Assembly: GCA_020161935.1 (NCBI GenBank)
Contig: JAIUNI010000007.1
Location: forward strand, 273,864-337,863
Origin: Chloroflexota bacterium
Lineage (GTDB): Bacteria; Chloroflexota; Anaerolineae; Aggregatilineales; Phototrophicaceae
Direction: 5' to 3'
Length of the DNA stretch: 64,000 nucleotides
Of the stretch, positions 50,118 through 58,711 are shown piece by piece; the stretch's first letter is position 1; every line of letters begins with the position of its first letter. Under the pieces are notes generated by a model. It saw only the letters and a program-made list of their open reading frames with translations. It made no database searches and was not told where the DNA came from. A program made the position numbers and the translations under genes.

Positions 50118-51335
50118 ATGCCATACCGTATTTTACGACTGCTCCTACTTTGTTTGTTCGCCACAACGGTTGTTCACGCGCAGCCTACGCCTAATCTGGT
50201 GGTGGCCTATCTTAAAAATGATGACCTTAGGGTCTGGCGGGCTGTTGATAATTCAACGACCATCTATACAGTAGGCGAACCTTTTAGTCCTTACCTCTCG
50301 CCCGATGGACAGTATATCGCCTATACGACGGCTCGCACGAACAGTATATGGCTTGTCGTTCCAGATAACCCTGAGCCTATCGAAATCTTACCTCAAGCCG
50401 CGCTTGCCGAAAATGGCTCCCGCTTGCTTGGATTCTCGCTGCTTGAATGGTCGAAAGACAACAACCTCTATTTTACAACTTTCGTCGAGTCGCCTACCCA
50501 TTATCGGAAATCGGATGTCTGGGTCGTAAACGCAAAAACCCTTTCAATTGAAAAATTTCTGCCTTCAACGGAAAGTGGAATTCTTACCCTCAGTCCTGAT
50601 TATTCCAAAGTGGCGATCAGTCAACCGGGGAAGTACGACGAAACCGAAGGTTCAATTCGCTTGCTGGATGTTCAGTCCCACGAAGAACTCACCCGCTTCA
50701 CATTTCCCGCCGTCAGCACCGCGTCAAGCATTGATTTTTACCCGATAATCAGTTGGTCAGCCGATAGTCAGTATGTAAATGTTGCCATTCCCGATAAAGA
50801 TCTGATTTACTACGAAAAGAATGGGCCTATAACCCTCTGGCGGTTGGGGTTGGATGCTTCTCAAACCCAACTGGGCGAGATTGAAGGTTCATTTTTTGGC
50901 TTACCGCAGTGGTCAGATGATGGGCAGCACATTTTCTATGTGAGTCATAACGGCCCTTTTGCCGATAACATCATCGACTTGTACACCGCGAATGGGGATG
51001 GCAGTAACCCGATCTATGCGGCTGGTGGGAAAATTGGCGCGATTAAATTACCCAATTGGATTGCCCATACCCACCTGTTGTATTACCGATCAGGGGTGCA
51101 TGATACAGGACAGGCTTGGTTGGCCGAACCCGGACAATCTTCGCAACCGTTTGCAGGCACGTATTGGGACATTCAATTTGTCGATTCATCCACCTACGTA
51201 TTTGTAGGCTCGCCCGATCAAAACGACTATGGATTCTATTACAACAGCCTGAATAGCAACCAGCCAGTTTTAATTGATCCTGATGACAACTACATTCCAC
51301 GTTTTGACGCGGTTCTTATCCCGCCGCCAGCCTGA
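50118..51335 (+). CDS. Exported TolB-like beta-propeller protein
   Basis: A 405-aa secreted protein. Signal peptide about residues 1-21 (ILRLLLLCLFATTVVHAQ). The remainder consists of repeated four-stranded blades with TolB/WD40-like elements: LSPDGQYIAYTTAR, LSPDYSKVAISQPG, WSADSQYVNVAIP, WSDDGQHIFYVSHNG. These form a propeller of about six blades typical of extracytoplasmic binding proteins. No catalytic domain. The gene has somewhat lower GC than its neighbours. Confidence 0.78.
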   Translation: MPYRILRLLLLCLFATTVVHAQPTPNLVVAYLKNDDLRVWRAVDNSTTIYTVGEPFSPYLSPDGQYIAYTTARTNSIWLVVPDNPEPIEILPQAALAENGSRLLGFSLLEWSKDNNLYFTTFVESPTHYRKSDVWVVNAKTLSIEKFLPSTESGILTLSPDYSKVAISQPGKYDETEGSIRLLDVQSHEELTRFTFPAVSTASSIDFYPIISWSADSQYVNVAIPDKDLIYYEKNGPITLWRLGLDASQTQLGEIEGSFFGLPQWSDDGQHIFYVSHNGPFADNIIDLYTANGDGSNPIYAAGGKIGAIKLPNWIAHTHLLYYRSGVHDTGQAWLAEPGQSSQPFAGTYWDIQFVDSSTYVFVGSPDQNDYGFYYNSLNSNQPVLIDPDDNYIPRFDAVLIPPPA

Positions 51336-51365
51336 CATCCGCTAATCGCTAAAAGCGAATTGCTC

Positions 51366-52835
51366 CTAGTCATCCCACCAGTCGAAGCCTTCGGGCAGGT
51401 TATCCATCCCCGGCCCATAGCCATCTTGCAGCATCGGTGGGGCGACCGTGCGGGGAGCCGCGCGGCGAGAACCCGGTATGGCCTTCACCCGCAGCGCTGG
51501 GGCAGGAATTTGCTCGCGCATCATCCGCAGGTGGTTGTTGATGACGATCAAAATCGCGCCCAAGCCCATAAACGCCGTGATGGCGCTAAAGATGATGCCA
51601 ATCGCCGGAAGCGACACGACCAGCGACATGAGTAAAATGCCGACGACTAGGCTGATGAACATCACACGCTGGCTGCCGTCGTCGCCAATCACAGCGCGTA
51701 CAATAATCTTCCCCAGTAAGTAGGCTACCATCACACGGCTGACAAAGATCGCTGTGAAGTAGAAAATACTCGCCGCCCCACCCCACGCGCCGAGTACCGT
51801 CCCGCTGAACAGGAACACGAACAGGCTATCAAGCTGCAAGATGATGAGGGGTACGATCAAGATCAGCACGATCAAGATCAGCATCACAATCGTGATCGGG
51901 AACGAGATAATAAACGCCAGCAGTCCCATGCCGACGCTGGGCAGGGTGCGGCTTTGCAGGGCGCGAACGGGATACTGGAACTGGCGCGGCACGACCAACA
52001 AACCGATCACGCCGATCAGCGCTAAGATGGCAAACTCGTGAATGGTTTCGCCGACGAGCAGCCGCACACCGTCGCGGTTCTCGCTCTGGATAATCTCGTT
52101 TAAGTCCGGCTGGGTAGCAACTTTGGTGAACAGTGTGTCGCCTGTCACCCGCCCGCTGACCGTACCTTCCGCCACCGACGTGTACTTCAAGTGACCGTCG
52201 ATCACACCAGCGTCGTTCACCACCAAACCGGGGTTCACCAGTTCGACATCCCAGCCAAACGGGACGATCAACGTCTGCAACTGCGAGACCCCGGTTGACT
52301 GCGGGTCGCCGACCTGTGCGTCGACATCCCCGCCGATACTGCCGTCAATCTCCAGCGCCGACCCCCAGAAGCTCAACTCGCCACCCACACCGCCGTTCAG
52401 CACCAACTGATAACCGGCAGCCGTCACATTCGCTGGTATCTGCGTACCCCTGTCAAGTTGGGTGCTGAGGCTCAAGCTCATCAGGTCAGCCGACTCGCTG
52501 CTCAATACCGCCGATGGGGTTAGGCGCAGTACAGCACCTGCGAAATGCACATCCTCACCAACCTCGCCGGAAATTTCGAGCTGGCCGGAAACGAGATACA
52601 CATCGCCAGTGATCTTCCCGCTGATCTCGGCCTCGGTCGCCGCGCCCAGCACATCACCATTGACCGTGCCTTGAATTTGCAGCGTCCGGCACAGCGCAAA
52701 CAGGTTGCCTTCAATCGTTTCGGTCGGGGCAATCACGCATTGGTCGCCCTGCCGGATGGCGCGTGCAAGTGCCGAGCCATTCCCCAACGCCAGCAGCAAG
52801 CTGATAAACAGTAAACCCCATGCCAATCGTCGCAT
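51366..52835 (-). CDS. Exported bactofilin-like polymer-forming protein with C-terminal membrane domain
   Basis: A 489-aa protein. TTG 52841 opens the frame, but GGAG 8 bases before ATG 52835 marks the start. A signal peptide (LAWGLLFISLLLALGNGSALA) is followed by a right-handed-helix-like region of repeated units: IEGNLFALCRTLQIQG, VNGDVLGAATEAEISG, ITGDVYLVSGQLEISG, VGEDVHFAGAV, the bactofilin/polymer-forming signature. From about residue 265, four to six hydrophobic helices follow (FAILALIGVIGLLVV, LLAFIISFPITIVMLILIVL). Classical bactofilins are cytosolic and lack both signal and membrane domain. It probably forms an extracytoplasmic scaffold tethered to the membrane. Confidence 0.78.
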   Translation of the reverse strand: MRRLAWGLLFISLLLALGNGSALARAIRQGDQCVIAPTETIEGNLFALCRTLQIQGTVNGDVLGAATEAEISGKITGDVYLVSGQLEISGEVGEDVHFAGAVLRLTPSAVLSSESADLMSLSLSTQLDRGTQIPANVTAAGYQLVLNGGVGGELSFWGSALEIDGSIGGDVDAQVGDPQSTGVSQLQTLIVPFGWDVELVNPGLVVNDAGVIDGHLKYTSVAEGTVSGRVTGDTLFTKVATQPDLNEIIQSENRDGVRLLVGETIHEFAILALIGVIGLLVVPRQFQYPVRALQSRTLPSVGMGLLAFIISFPITIVMLILIVLILIVPLIILQLDSLFVFLFSGTVLGAWGGAASIFYFTAIFVSRVMVAYLLGKIIVRAVIGDDGSQRVMFISLVVGILLMSLVVSLPAIGIIFSAITAFMGLGAILIVINNHLRMMREQIPAPALRVKAIPGSRRAAPRTVAPPMLQDGYGPGMDNLPEGFDWWDD

Positions 52836-52943
52836 GAACAAACTCCTTCACTGCCCCGATTGTACGAGTAATAACCACTGGTTGCCAATATCTCAATCGT
52901 CTGCCACAATTGCATCTAGCATTAAAGACAAAATCGAAAGCCT

Positions 52944-53417
52944 ATGCTGCCTGAAACTGAGCCGCTTTCCAACAGCCCGTCAGACGAGCCTTTGAATGCG
53001 CCGCTTTCGGACGAAAATCCAACGCCGACCGAGGAGGCTGCGGTTTTCGACCCCACAGCGCATACGGTCATCCCGCGCATGGTGAAGATGACGCTGCAAA
53101 TCCTACCGGATGCCACCCGCTCACTGCGTTTCCCGCACAATTCGCGCATCCTTGTTGGCCGCGCGGAGGACGAAGAAACCGCCAACGACCTGATGCTCGA
53201 ACTGTCCCACTATGGCGGTGAGGGCAGTGGTGTCTCGCGCATCCATGCCGCCATCCACGATCAAGACGGCATGGTCTACATCACCGACCTCAACAGCACC
53301 AACGGCACCCGCATCAATGGTCTGCCGCTGGTGGCTGACCAAGCCTACCGTCTGCGTGAAGGCGACGAAATCCAGTTCGGCAGCTTGACGGTCATCCTAA
53401 CCGTGCTTGCCCGTTGA
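52944..53417 (+). CDS. FHA-domain protein
   Basis: A 157-aa protein with an acidic, Pro-rich N-terminal 45 residues and one FHA domain (about 65-155) that recognises phosphothreonine. Conserved elements are ILVGRAEDE (Gly-Arg), GVSRIHAAIH (SRxH) and DLNSTNGTRINGLPL (NxTxGTxxNG). There is no kinase or phosphatase in the window. It is divergent from the bactofilin-like gene and 195 bp upstream of the PspC gene. Confidence 0.92.
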   Translation: MLPETEPLSNSPSDEPLNAPLSDENPTPTEEAAVFDPTAHTVIPRMVKMTLQILPDATRSLRFPHNSRILVGRAEDEETANDLMLELSHYGGEGSGVSRIHAAIHDQDGMVYITDLNSTNGTRINGLPLVADQAYRLREGDEIQFGSLTVILTVLAR

Positions 53418-53612
53418 GGGGTTTATCACGACGCGCAACCCATTCCGTAACCCAAATTGTAACGCTAAACCCGTTAATCCTGCCGAACCGAAGTTATAAC
53501 TTGCCACAAATTACCCACTGAGGTTATAGTGATAGGGTTCATTTTTTATGATGTGCGAACAGCGAATTGTCGCTAGTTAACGCGGCAACTACCAACGGAT
53601 GACAGCTTAGGC

Positions 53613-53975
53613 ATGTATCGTAGTTTTACAGATCGAATTTTCGGCGGCGTGTGCGGCGGCTTGGCTGCCATCATTCCACTCGGCGTATGGTGGTTTCGTG
53701 CCGCGTTCATCCTACTCTCTCTCGTCACATTGGGCGCGTTTGCCGCCTTCTACCTGCTGCTGTGGCTGATGATCCCGCAGGAGTCGCCAGCCGTTCGGCA
53801 GCGCGGCGGGTCGGGTCGGCTGCTGCTGGTCATCATCCTAACGGTCTTGATGCTCGCTGGCTGGGTCGCCTCGATCACGGGTAACCTGCAAGGCCCGTCC
53901 GGTCAAAACCTGTATGCGCCGGTTGTGCTGCTGATCTTAGCCATCGCCTTCTTCCTACGGCAGGTGCGCGCATGA
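53613..53975 (+). CDS. PspC-domain membrane protein
   Basis: A 120-aa membrane protein. The PspC signature RSFTDRIFGGVCGGLAAI opens the protein (residues 3-20), followed by helices FRAAFILLSLVTLGAFAAFYLLLWLMIP and two more helices (RLLLVIILTVLMLAGWVAS and APVVLLILAIAFFLRQ). PspC proteins belong to phage-shock and LiaFSR-type envelope stress systems. Its stop overlaps the next start by 4 bp, so the two are translationally coupled. Confidence 0.9.
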   Translation: MYRSFTDRIFGGVCGGLAAIIPLGVWWFRAAFILLSLVTLGAFAAFYLLLWLMIPQESPAVRQRGGSGRLLLVIILTVLMLAGWVASITGNLQGPSGQNLYAPVVLLILAIAFFLRQVRA

Positions 53976-54922
53976 AAATCCCACGCCGCACCAACTTCCT
54001 TTTTGGCCTCGTCATTCTGGCTGCTGCGATTGTTTTTCTGCTGCAAGCACTGGATGTTATCCCGGTCGGCATCGCGGACATCATCAACCGTGCATGGCCG
54101 GTGGTGCTGGTTCTGTTCGGCTTGGGCATCTTCTTGCGTGACCGTGTTCGCCTCGGTGGGCTGATCGCGCTGATGGTCGGCGGCTTGCTCGTCGGCGGGA
54201 TGGCAGCCACCGCCTTTTCCAGCCGTGCCACAGGCCAGCGTACCGACTACACCGAGCCGATTAACCAACCAGTCACGGCAGGCATCAACCTCATTCGCGT
54301 CAGTGTGCAAACCCTCAGCACCGATGTGGAAATCGTCCGTTCGCTGGACGCGCGTCTCATCAGCGGTGAATTTGTCGGCAGCAGCGAGAGCTTGCTCACC
54401 ACCACCTACACCGAAGGCGACGACAGCACCGCCAACCTGACCATTACCGAAACGCAGCCGAACCAGTTCCCGCTGCTCGAACGGATGGGTCGCGGTCGCT
54501 TTACGCTGGAACTGCCCGCCGATGTCGCTATCGACTTCGACTTCCGCGGCAGCGACGGCATCCTGACACTCAATATGAGCGGCCTCTCGCTCGAACGCCT
54601 CAACATGGACTTGGCGAAGGGCGACGCGCTCGTCACCATTCCGGCCTACCAGCCCCTCAGCGCCCGTGAGGATTCACCAATCGGTACATTCATCGTGCGC
54701 GATGGCGACATCAATGTGTTCGTCCCGCCGAATGTCGGTGCGCGCTTTGAACTGAATCGCGGCGGCAGCGGCCTTGAACCGATCTTTGACACCCTCGACT
54801 TCAATTATCTCGTCGGGGATATTCTCGAAGCGCGTACCTTCGACGCGGCGGAGATCAAGCTGCGCTACGCCATCACCGCCCCGCGCGGTCAAATCACCAT
54901 CGGCTCCACAGGAACGGAATAG
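53972..54922 (+). CDS. LiaF-like membrane protein with toastrack domain
   Basis: A 316-aa protein. The N-terminal four hydrophobic segments (FLFGLVILAAAIVFLLQALDVIP, AWPVVLVLFGLGIFLRDR, IALMVGGLLVGGMAA) match the LiaI/LiaF transmembrane domain (DUF5668). The remaining 220 residues are repeated beta strands (VSVQTLSTDVEIVRSL, LNMSGLSLERLNMDLAKGDALV) like the DUF2807/toastrack domain. These proteins often inhibit or tune an envelope-stress sensor. Coupled to PspC by a 4-bp overlap, and the SGNH hydrolase starts two bases after its stop. Confidence 0.82.
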   Translation: MKIPRRTNFLFGLVILAAAIVFLLQALDVIPVGIADIINRAWPVVLVLFGLGIFLRDRVRLGGLIALMVGGLLVGGMAATAFSSRATGQRTDYTEPINQPVTAGINLIRVSVQTLSTDVEIVRSLDARLISGEFVGSSESLLTTTYTEGDDSTANLTITETQPNQFPLLERMGRGRFTLELPADVAIDFDFRGSDGILTLNMSGLSLERLNMDLAKGDALVTIPAYQPLSAREDSPIGTFIVRDGDINVFVPPNVGARFELNRGGSGLEPIFDTLDFNYLVGDILEARTFDAAEIKLRYAITAPRGQITIGSTGTE

Positions 54923-54924
54923 TC

Positions 54925-55557
54925 ATGCCTACGCTGATCCAAGATAACGCCCGTGTCCTGTTTCAGGGCGACAGTATTACCGACCACAATCGCAGCCGAA
55001 CCGACCTGAACGACCTCGGCTCCGGTTATCCCCTGATGACCGCCGGATGGTTCTCTGCTCTCCATCCCCAGAAGCAGGTTAGCTTCTTCAATCGCGGCAT
55101 CAGTGGCAACCGCGTAGTGGATTTACTCGCGCGCTGGGACGAGGATTGCATCGCATTACAACCGGCATGGCTGTCGATTCTCATCGGGGTTAACGATATG
55201 TGGCGGCGCTACGACAGCAATGACCCCACCAGCATTTCCGACTTCGAGGCCAATTACCGCCGCTTACTCGAAATTACGGTCAGCCGCTTGAACCCCAAGC
55301 TCATCCTGTGCGAGCCGTTCCTGCTGCCCGTCCACGAAGCCCAGCGGAGTTGGCGCGAAGACATCGACCCCAAAATCGAAGTCGTTCGCAAACTCAGCCG
55401 CGAGTTCAACACCCTCCACGTACCTTTGGATACCCTGTTCGCCGAAGCCGCCCAACAGCGTGAGGCCGCGTACTGGCTGCCGGACGGCGTGCATACCTCA
55501 CCAGCCGGTGCGGCGCTTATCGCCCAAGCATGGCTCAAAGCGGTTGAAGCCATCTAA
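54925..55557 (+). CDS. SGNH/GDSL-family hydrolase
   Basis: A 210-aa hydrolase. The SGNH blocks are present in order: FQGDSITDH (Ser), NRGISGNRV (Gly), ILIGVNDMW (Asn) and WLPDGVHTSPAG (Asp/His). Such enzymes deacylate esters, often on lipids or polysaccharides. No signal peptide, so it may be cytosolic. The start follows the LiaF-like stop by two bases, placing it in the PspC-LiaF-SGNH transcript. Confidence 0.9.
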   Translation: MPTLIQDNARVLFQGDSITDHNRSRTDLNDLGSGYPLMTAGWFSALHPQKQVSFFNRGISGNRVVDLLARWDEDCIALQPAWLSILIGVNDMWRRYDSNDPTSISDFEANYRRLLEITVSRLNPKLILCEPFLLPVHEAQRSWREDIDPKIEVVRKLSREFNTLHVPLDTLFAEAAQQREAAYWLPDGVHTSPAGAALIAQAWLKAVEAI

Positions 55558-55634
55558 CGGCAGCCGTTGTAATACATTTCAACCCGGCGCGTATTTACCT
55601 GTAACGTTCAGCCGTTCGCTTTACAGGGGACAAT

Positions 55635-56195
55635 ATGCAATCTGTCATCGCCGCGCCAGAAAATGAATCGCTGCTCGTCCGGCAAGCACAGGCGGATGCC
55701 GCAGCGTTCGCGCCCATTTACGAGTTTTACTTCCCGCGCGTCTACAACTATATGCGCTATCGGGTGCGCGACCCGCAGCTTACCGACGACCTGACCGCCC
55801 AGACCTTTGAGCGTGTGCTGGCAAATATGCACCGCTACCACGCCAACCTCGCACCGTTCGGGGCATGGCTGTTCAGCATCGCGCGGAATGTTATCGGTGA
55901 CCACTTCCGCACCCAAAAACGCCGCCGCTGGCTCTCGCTCGACGCACTCTTTAACCACGCCGCGACTGACCCGCCGCCCGAAACCCGCGCCGACCAATCC
56001 GACCAGCAGCAGCGCCTACTCACAGCAGTTAGCGCCCTGCCCGAACGCGAGCGCGACATCATCGCTTTAAAGTTCGCCGCCCATCTGAATAACCGCCAGA
56101 TTGCCGGGGTCACTGGCTTATCCGAAACCAACGTGGCGGTCATTCTCTACCGGACTATTCGCCAATTGCGCGGACTATTGCAGGAGGAAACCTAA
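55635..56195 (+). CDS. ECF-family RNA polymerase sigma factor
   Basis: A 186-aa sigma-70 family protein with only regions 2 and 4. Region 2: FYFPRVYNYMRYRVRD through LTAQTFERVL and PFGAWLFSIARNVIGDHFR (about 20-95). Region 4: LPERERDIIALKFAAHLNNRQIAGV with LSETNVAVILYRTIRQL helix-turn-helix (about 130-180). It would direct polymerase to envelope-stress promoters. GGGG before the ATG. It overlaps the anti-sigma gene by one base. TGTAAC at 55600 may be part of its promoter. Confidence 0.94.
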   Translation: MQSVIAAPENESLLVRQAQADAAAFAPIYEFYFPRVYNYMRYRVRDPQLTDDLTAQTFERVLANMHRYHANLAPFGAWLFSIARNVIGDHFRTQKRRRWLSLDALFNHAATDPPPETRADQSDQQQRLLTAVSALPERERDIIALKFAAHLNNRQIAGVTGLSETNVAVILYRTIRQLRGLLQEET

Positions 56196-57070
56196 TGGAC
56201 GACAGCCAAAAAGCACTGGACTTTAACAACCAGCTCGACGGCTTCCTGAACAATAAATTCACAGATGCAGCCGAGGATCGGGATTTGCTCGGCGTTGCAC
56301 AGGCACTTTCGACCGCCGACTTCAGCCACGAGAGCCGCATCCGCCAACCGCTGTATGCCCGTCTGCGGGCTACTGCTTACGCCCGTGCATCCCGTCCAGC
56401 ACATTGGCAGCGCCGCCTATTGACCACCGCGTTCTCGGTCATCATCACCGCCGCCGTCATCTTCACCGTGCCGCCCTTGCGAGCGTTGGCGCAGGAAGTG
56501 ATTAAGCGCCTGCAAACGCTCACGCTCACCAACGCGCCTTCCTATGTCGAAACCTTTCTCACGGCGACCCCGACCATCGACCCAGCCAATCCGCCCGTGT
56601 ACCAGATGGATTTACCTCTTCAGCAAGCCATCGCGAAAGCTGGTTTCACCCCGCTGCTGCCAACCTATATGCCTGAGGGGTATTCATTAGAAGGCTATCG
56701 CTCAAACGATGGGCAGTTCACAGCCTCATTCCAGCCCTCGAACATGACCTATGAGCGCTGCTGCGCCGTACTCAGCCTCACTCAAATCCGCAATCCGCCC
56801 AGCGATAGTGCGCCGTTCCCAATGGGCGATGTGCCGATTGAAGATGTCACCGTGCGCGGTGTACCCGGCCTGTGGGTCGAAGACTCGCATACCGGCATGA
56901 CACCTGATGAGAAGGGTGAGCTACAGATTATGCCCACCAGCATCCTGACGTGGGAAGCTGACGGCTACTTATTCTGGATGAGCAGCTACGACAGCCAAAC
57001 CAACCAACCGCTTTCAAAGGCGGAAATGATGCAAGTGGCGAACGCTTTACAACCTGCCACGAACGAGTAA
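56195..57070 (+). CDS. Anti-sigma-factor-like membrane protein, DUF4367 domain
   Basis: A 291-aa single-pass membrane protein. The N-terminal 65 residues are soluble and helical, as expected for the sigma-binding part, without a clear zinc-binding HxxxCxxC motif. One transmembrane helix (LLTTAFSVIITAAVIFTVP, about 72-90) leads to an extracytoplasmic C-terminal domain starting LPTYMPEGYSLEGYRS, typical of DUF4367. The ATG overlaps the sigma-factor stop, the usual coupling of an ECF sigma factor with its inhibitor. Followed by a terminator. Confidence 0.82.
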   Translation: MDDSQKALDFNNQLDGFLNNKFTDAAEDRDLLGVAQALSTADFSHESRIRQPLYARLRATAYARASRPAHWQRRLLTTAFSVIITAAVIFTVPPLRALAQEVIKRLQTLTLTNAPSYVETFLTATPTIDPANPPVYQMDLPLQQAIAKAGFTPLLPTYMPEGYSLEGYRSNDGQFTASFQPSNMTYERCCAVLSLTQIRNPPSDSAPFPMGDVPIEDVTVRGVPGLWVEDSHTGMTPDEKGELQIMPTSILTWEADGYLFWMSSYDSQTNQPLSKAEMMQVANALQPATNE

Positions 57071-57080
57071 ATGTTCAGCC

Positions 57081-57111
57081 AGTGGAGTGTACGTTTGTAC
57101 ACTCCACTTTT
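57081..57111 (+). terminator. Terminator of the sigma/anti-sigma operon
   Basis: AGTGGAGTGTAC and GTACACTCCACT form a 12-bp stem with a GTTT loop, followed by TTTA. It begins 11 bases after the anti-sigma stop. Confidence 0.9.
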
Positions 57112-57221
57112 ATCCCAATCCTTTAAGGTTTGGGTAGCTCGCTTGCACCCCGCCTCATTCTCCACTACACTTATCCCAAGTTATCACAACCAAAATATCC
57201 CAAGTGGCGCAAAGTGTAACC

Positions 57222-58133
57222 ATGTCGTGGCGCGTACATCTCACCAACCAAGCCATCCAAAGCCTGCACATCCTCCCCGGCAAACAAACGCTGCTTGCGG
57301 CGTGGACACAGCGTGACCGCGCCACCTACTTTGACCTTGAAACGGGTGTCGAGGTCGGTGAACATACACACAAAGCCGTCAGCCGCCAGAGCGACAAATG
57401 GGTCGATTTTATCGCCAGCCTCGTCGCCCCCAACGGCGCATTTCTCCCCTATGTCCGCACCGCCCAAATCGCGCTCTATACCACCAACGACGGTAAGCTG
57501 CGCCTGTATTGGATGACGGGTGACGAACTACTGCTGGAACTCGACGGTAAAGAGGTCAAGCTGGAACACAAAGCCAAGTCGAACCTTGTCGCCCTCGGCC
57601 TCGACCGTTTGCTGGGTGCCATCGCCGCCCTCGACTCCAAAGGCAAGCTGCACATCTTTCAGCAGCATATCAGCGTCGGCAGCTTCGACCTAAAGCTCGA
57701 TCTCAATGAGGACGCGCAGCCCTCGCTCGCCATCGCCAATGGTGGCGCGGCCATTTTCGTTTCCGATGGGCATGAAATTGTGTTGACGGATACCAGCGGC
57801 AAGGTGAAAAAGCGCCAGCCGGTGCATTATTTCATCGGGCGGATGATCTGTTCGCCGGATGGCAAGCGCTTGGTGACCAGCGATACCGAAACCGGCGTGA
57901 TTCGTTTCTATACGGGTGATGAACTTCAGCCCACGCACCAGCGCCACGCCCTCGACCTGCTGCAAGATGCCGCGCAGTTGCAGCTCATCGCCGACCTGCC
58001 GCCCTTTAATGCCGCCCCCGGTGCGCTTGCCATCGACGACAAAGGCAACCTCGCCTTCAACATTTCCGGCGTGGTCTGCGCCACCACCCTCAAACAGCTC
58101 GACGCGCTCCCCCGCCCGCAGCCGTTGTTGTAG
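57222..58133 (+). CDS. Beta-propeller-like hypothetical protein
   Basis: A 303-aa soluble protein of repeated strands, WD40-like in style: RVHLTNQAIQSLHILPGKQTLL, LAAWTQRDRATYF, AIADLDSK-type GAIAALDSKGKLHIFQ, ICSPDGKRLVTSDTETGVIRFY. It has no signal peptide and no enzyme motif. GTG 57204 opens the frame; ATG 57222 gives a sensible start. It ends against a six-unit heptamer array. Confidence 0.65.
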   Translation: MSWRVHLTNQAIQSLHILPGKQTLLAAWTQRDRATYFDLETGVEVGEHTHKAVSRQSDKWVDFIASLVAPNGAFLPYVRTAQIALYTTNDGKLRLYWMTGDELLLELDGKEVKLEHKAKSNLVALGLDRLLGAIAALDSKGKLHIFQQHISVGSFDLKLDLNEDAQPSLAIANGGAAIFVSDGHEIVLTDTSGKVKKRQPVHYFIGRMICSPDGKRLVTSDTETGVIRFYTGDELQPTHQRHALDLLQDAAQLQLIADLPPFNAAPGALAIDDKGNLAFNISGVVCATTLKQLDALPRPQPLL

Positions 58134-58173
58134 TCGGTAGTCGCCAGCTATCAGTCGCCAGTCTCCAGCTAGA
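58132..58173. repeat. Six-unit heptamer tandem repeat (class A)
   Basis: Units AGTCGGT, AGTCGCC, AGCTATC, AGTCGCC, AGTCTCC, AGCTAGA are consecutive. The array touches the ends of both flanking convergent genes. Confidence 0.85.
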
Positions 58174-58552
58174 GTTTCTGCTGTAGGGTCGCTATGAGCT
58201 TCGCCAACATACGTCTAATTTCAACCAAAGATTGTTGAAGTGATCGATAGGTTGAAGGATCAATATAATTTAAATCATGGGCGACTAAAAAATGATATTC
58301 AAGTTCATTAACTGAACCGTATGAAATCTGACAAAATCGAGCGAACTCTTTATCTCCGCCTCTACCGCTGCCTTCCGCAATGTTAGTCGGTATCGACAAA
58401 GCAGCACGACGAATTTGACTGGTTAATCCATATAATTCTTCTTGAGGAAAGGCTTTTGTAACTTTGTAGACAGTCAAAACCAATTGATGTGACTTGACCC
58501 AGACACCTAGCTCTTGATAATTCCCCCCGCGCGACTTCCTCCACTCGCCCAA
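58169..58552 (-). CDS. Four-helix-bundle protein (S23/23S rRNA intervening-sequence family)
   Basis: A 127-aa protein of the four-helix-bundle family first seen as ORFs in 23S rRNA intervening sequences. Recognisable parts are YQELGVWVKSHQLVLTVYKVTK, LTSQIRRAALSIPTNIAEGSGR and YGSVNELEYHFLVAHDLNYI. No rRNA is near. The start is unclear: a TTG at 58552 gives the full frame; the domain itself begins near 58520. It is bracketed by class A heptamer arrays at 58132-58173, 58561-58581 and 58663-58711, as if the gene and its flanking repeats travelled together. Confidence 0.85.
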   Translation of the reverse strand: MGEWRKSRGGNYQELGVWVKSHQLVLTVYKVTKAFPQEELYGLTSQIRRAALSIPTNIAEGSGRGGDKEFARFCQISYGSVNELEYHFLVAHDLNYIDPSTYRSLQQSLVEIRRMLAKLIATLQQKL

Positions 58553-58560
58553 TTCGTCTT

Positions 58561-58581
58561 AGCTGGAGACTTATAGCTATA
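58561..58581. repeat. Heptamer tandem repeat (class A), three units
   Basis: AGCTGGA, GACTTAT, AGCTATA directly upstream of the four-helix-bundle gene. Confidence 0.7.
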
Positions 58582-58662
58582 CACACCGATTATTTCATCA
58601 AAGGTTTAATCAACTCACGGCAAAACTTAGTCGCAACTTTCTTCGCCCTCACATCTTGTTTT

Positions 58663-58711
58663 AGCTGGAGACTGGCGACTGATAGCTGGTGACTAAAAAC
58701 TTCTAACTTCC
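58663..58711. repeat. Heptamer tandem repeat (class A), seven units
   Basis: AGCTGGA, GACTGGC, GACTGAT, AGCTGGT, GACTAAA, AACTTCT, AACTTCC run across the stop codon region of the next minus-strand gene. Confidence 0.85.
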
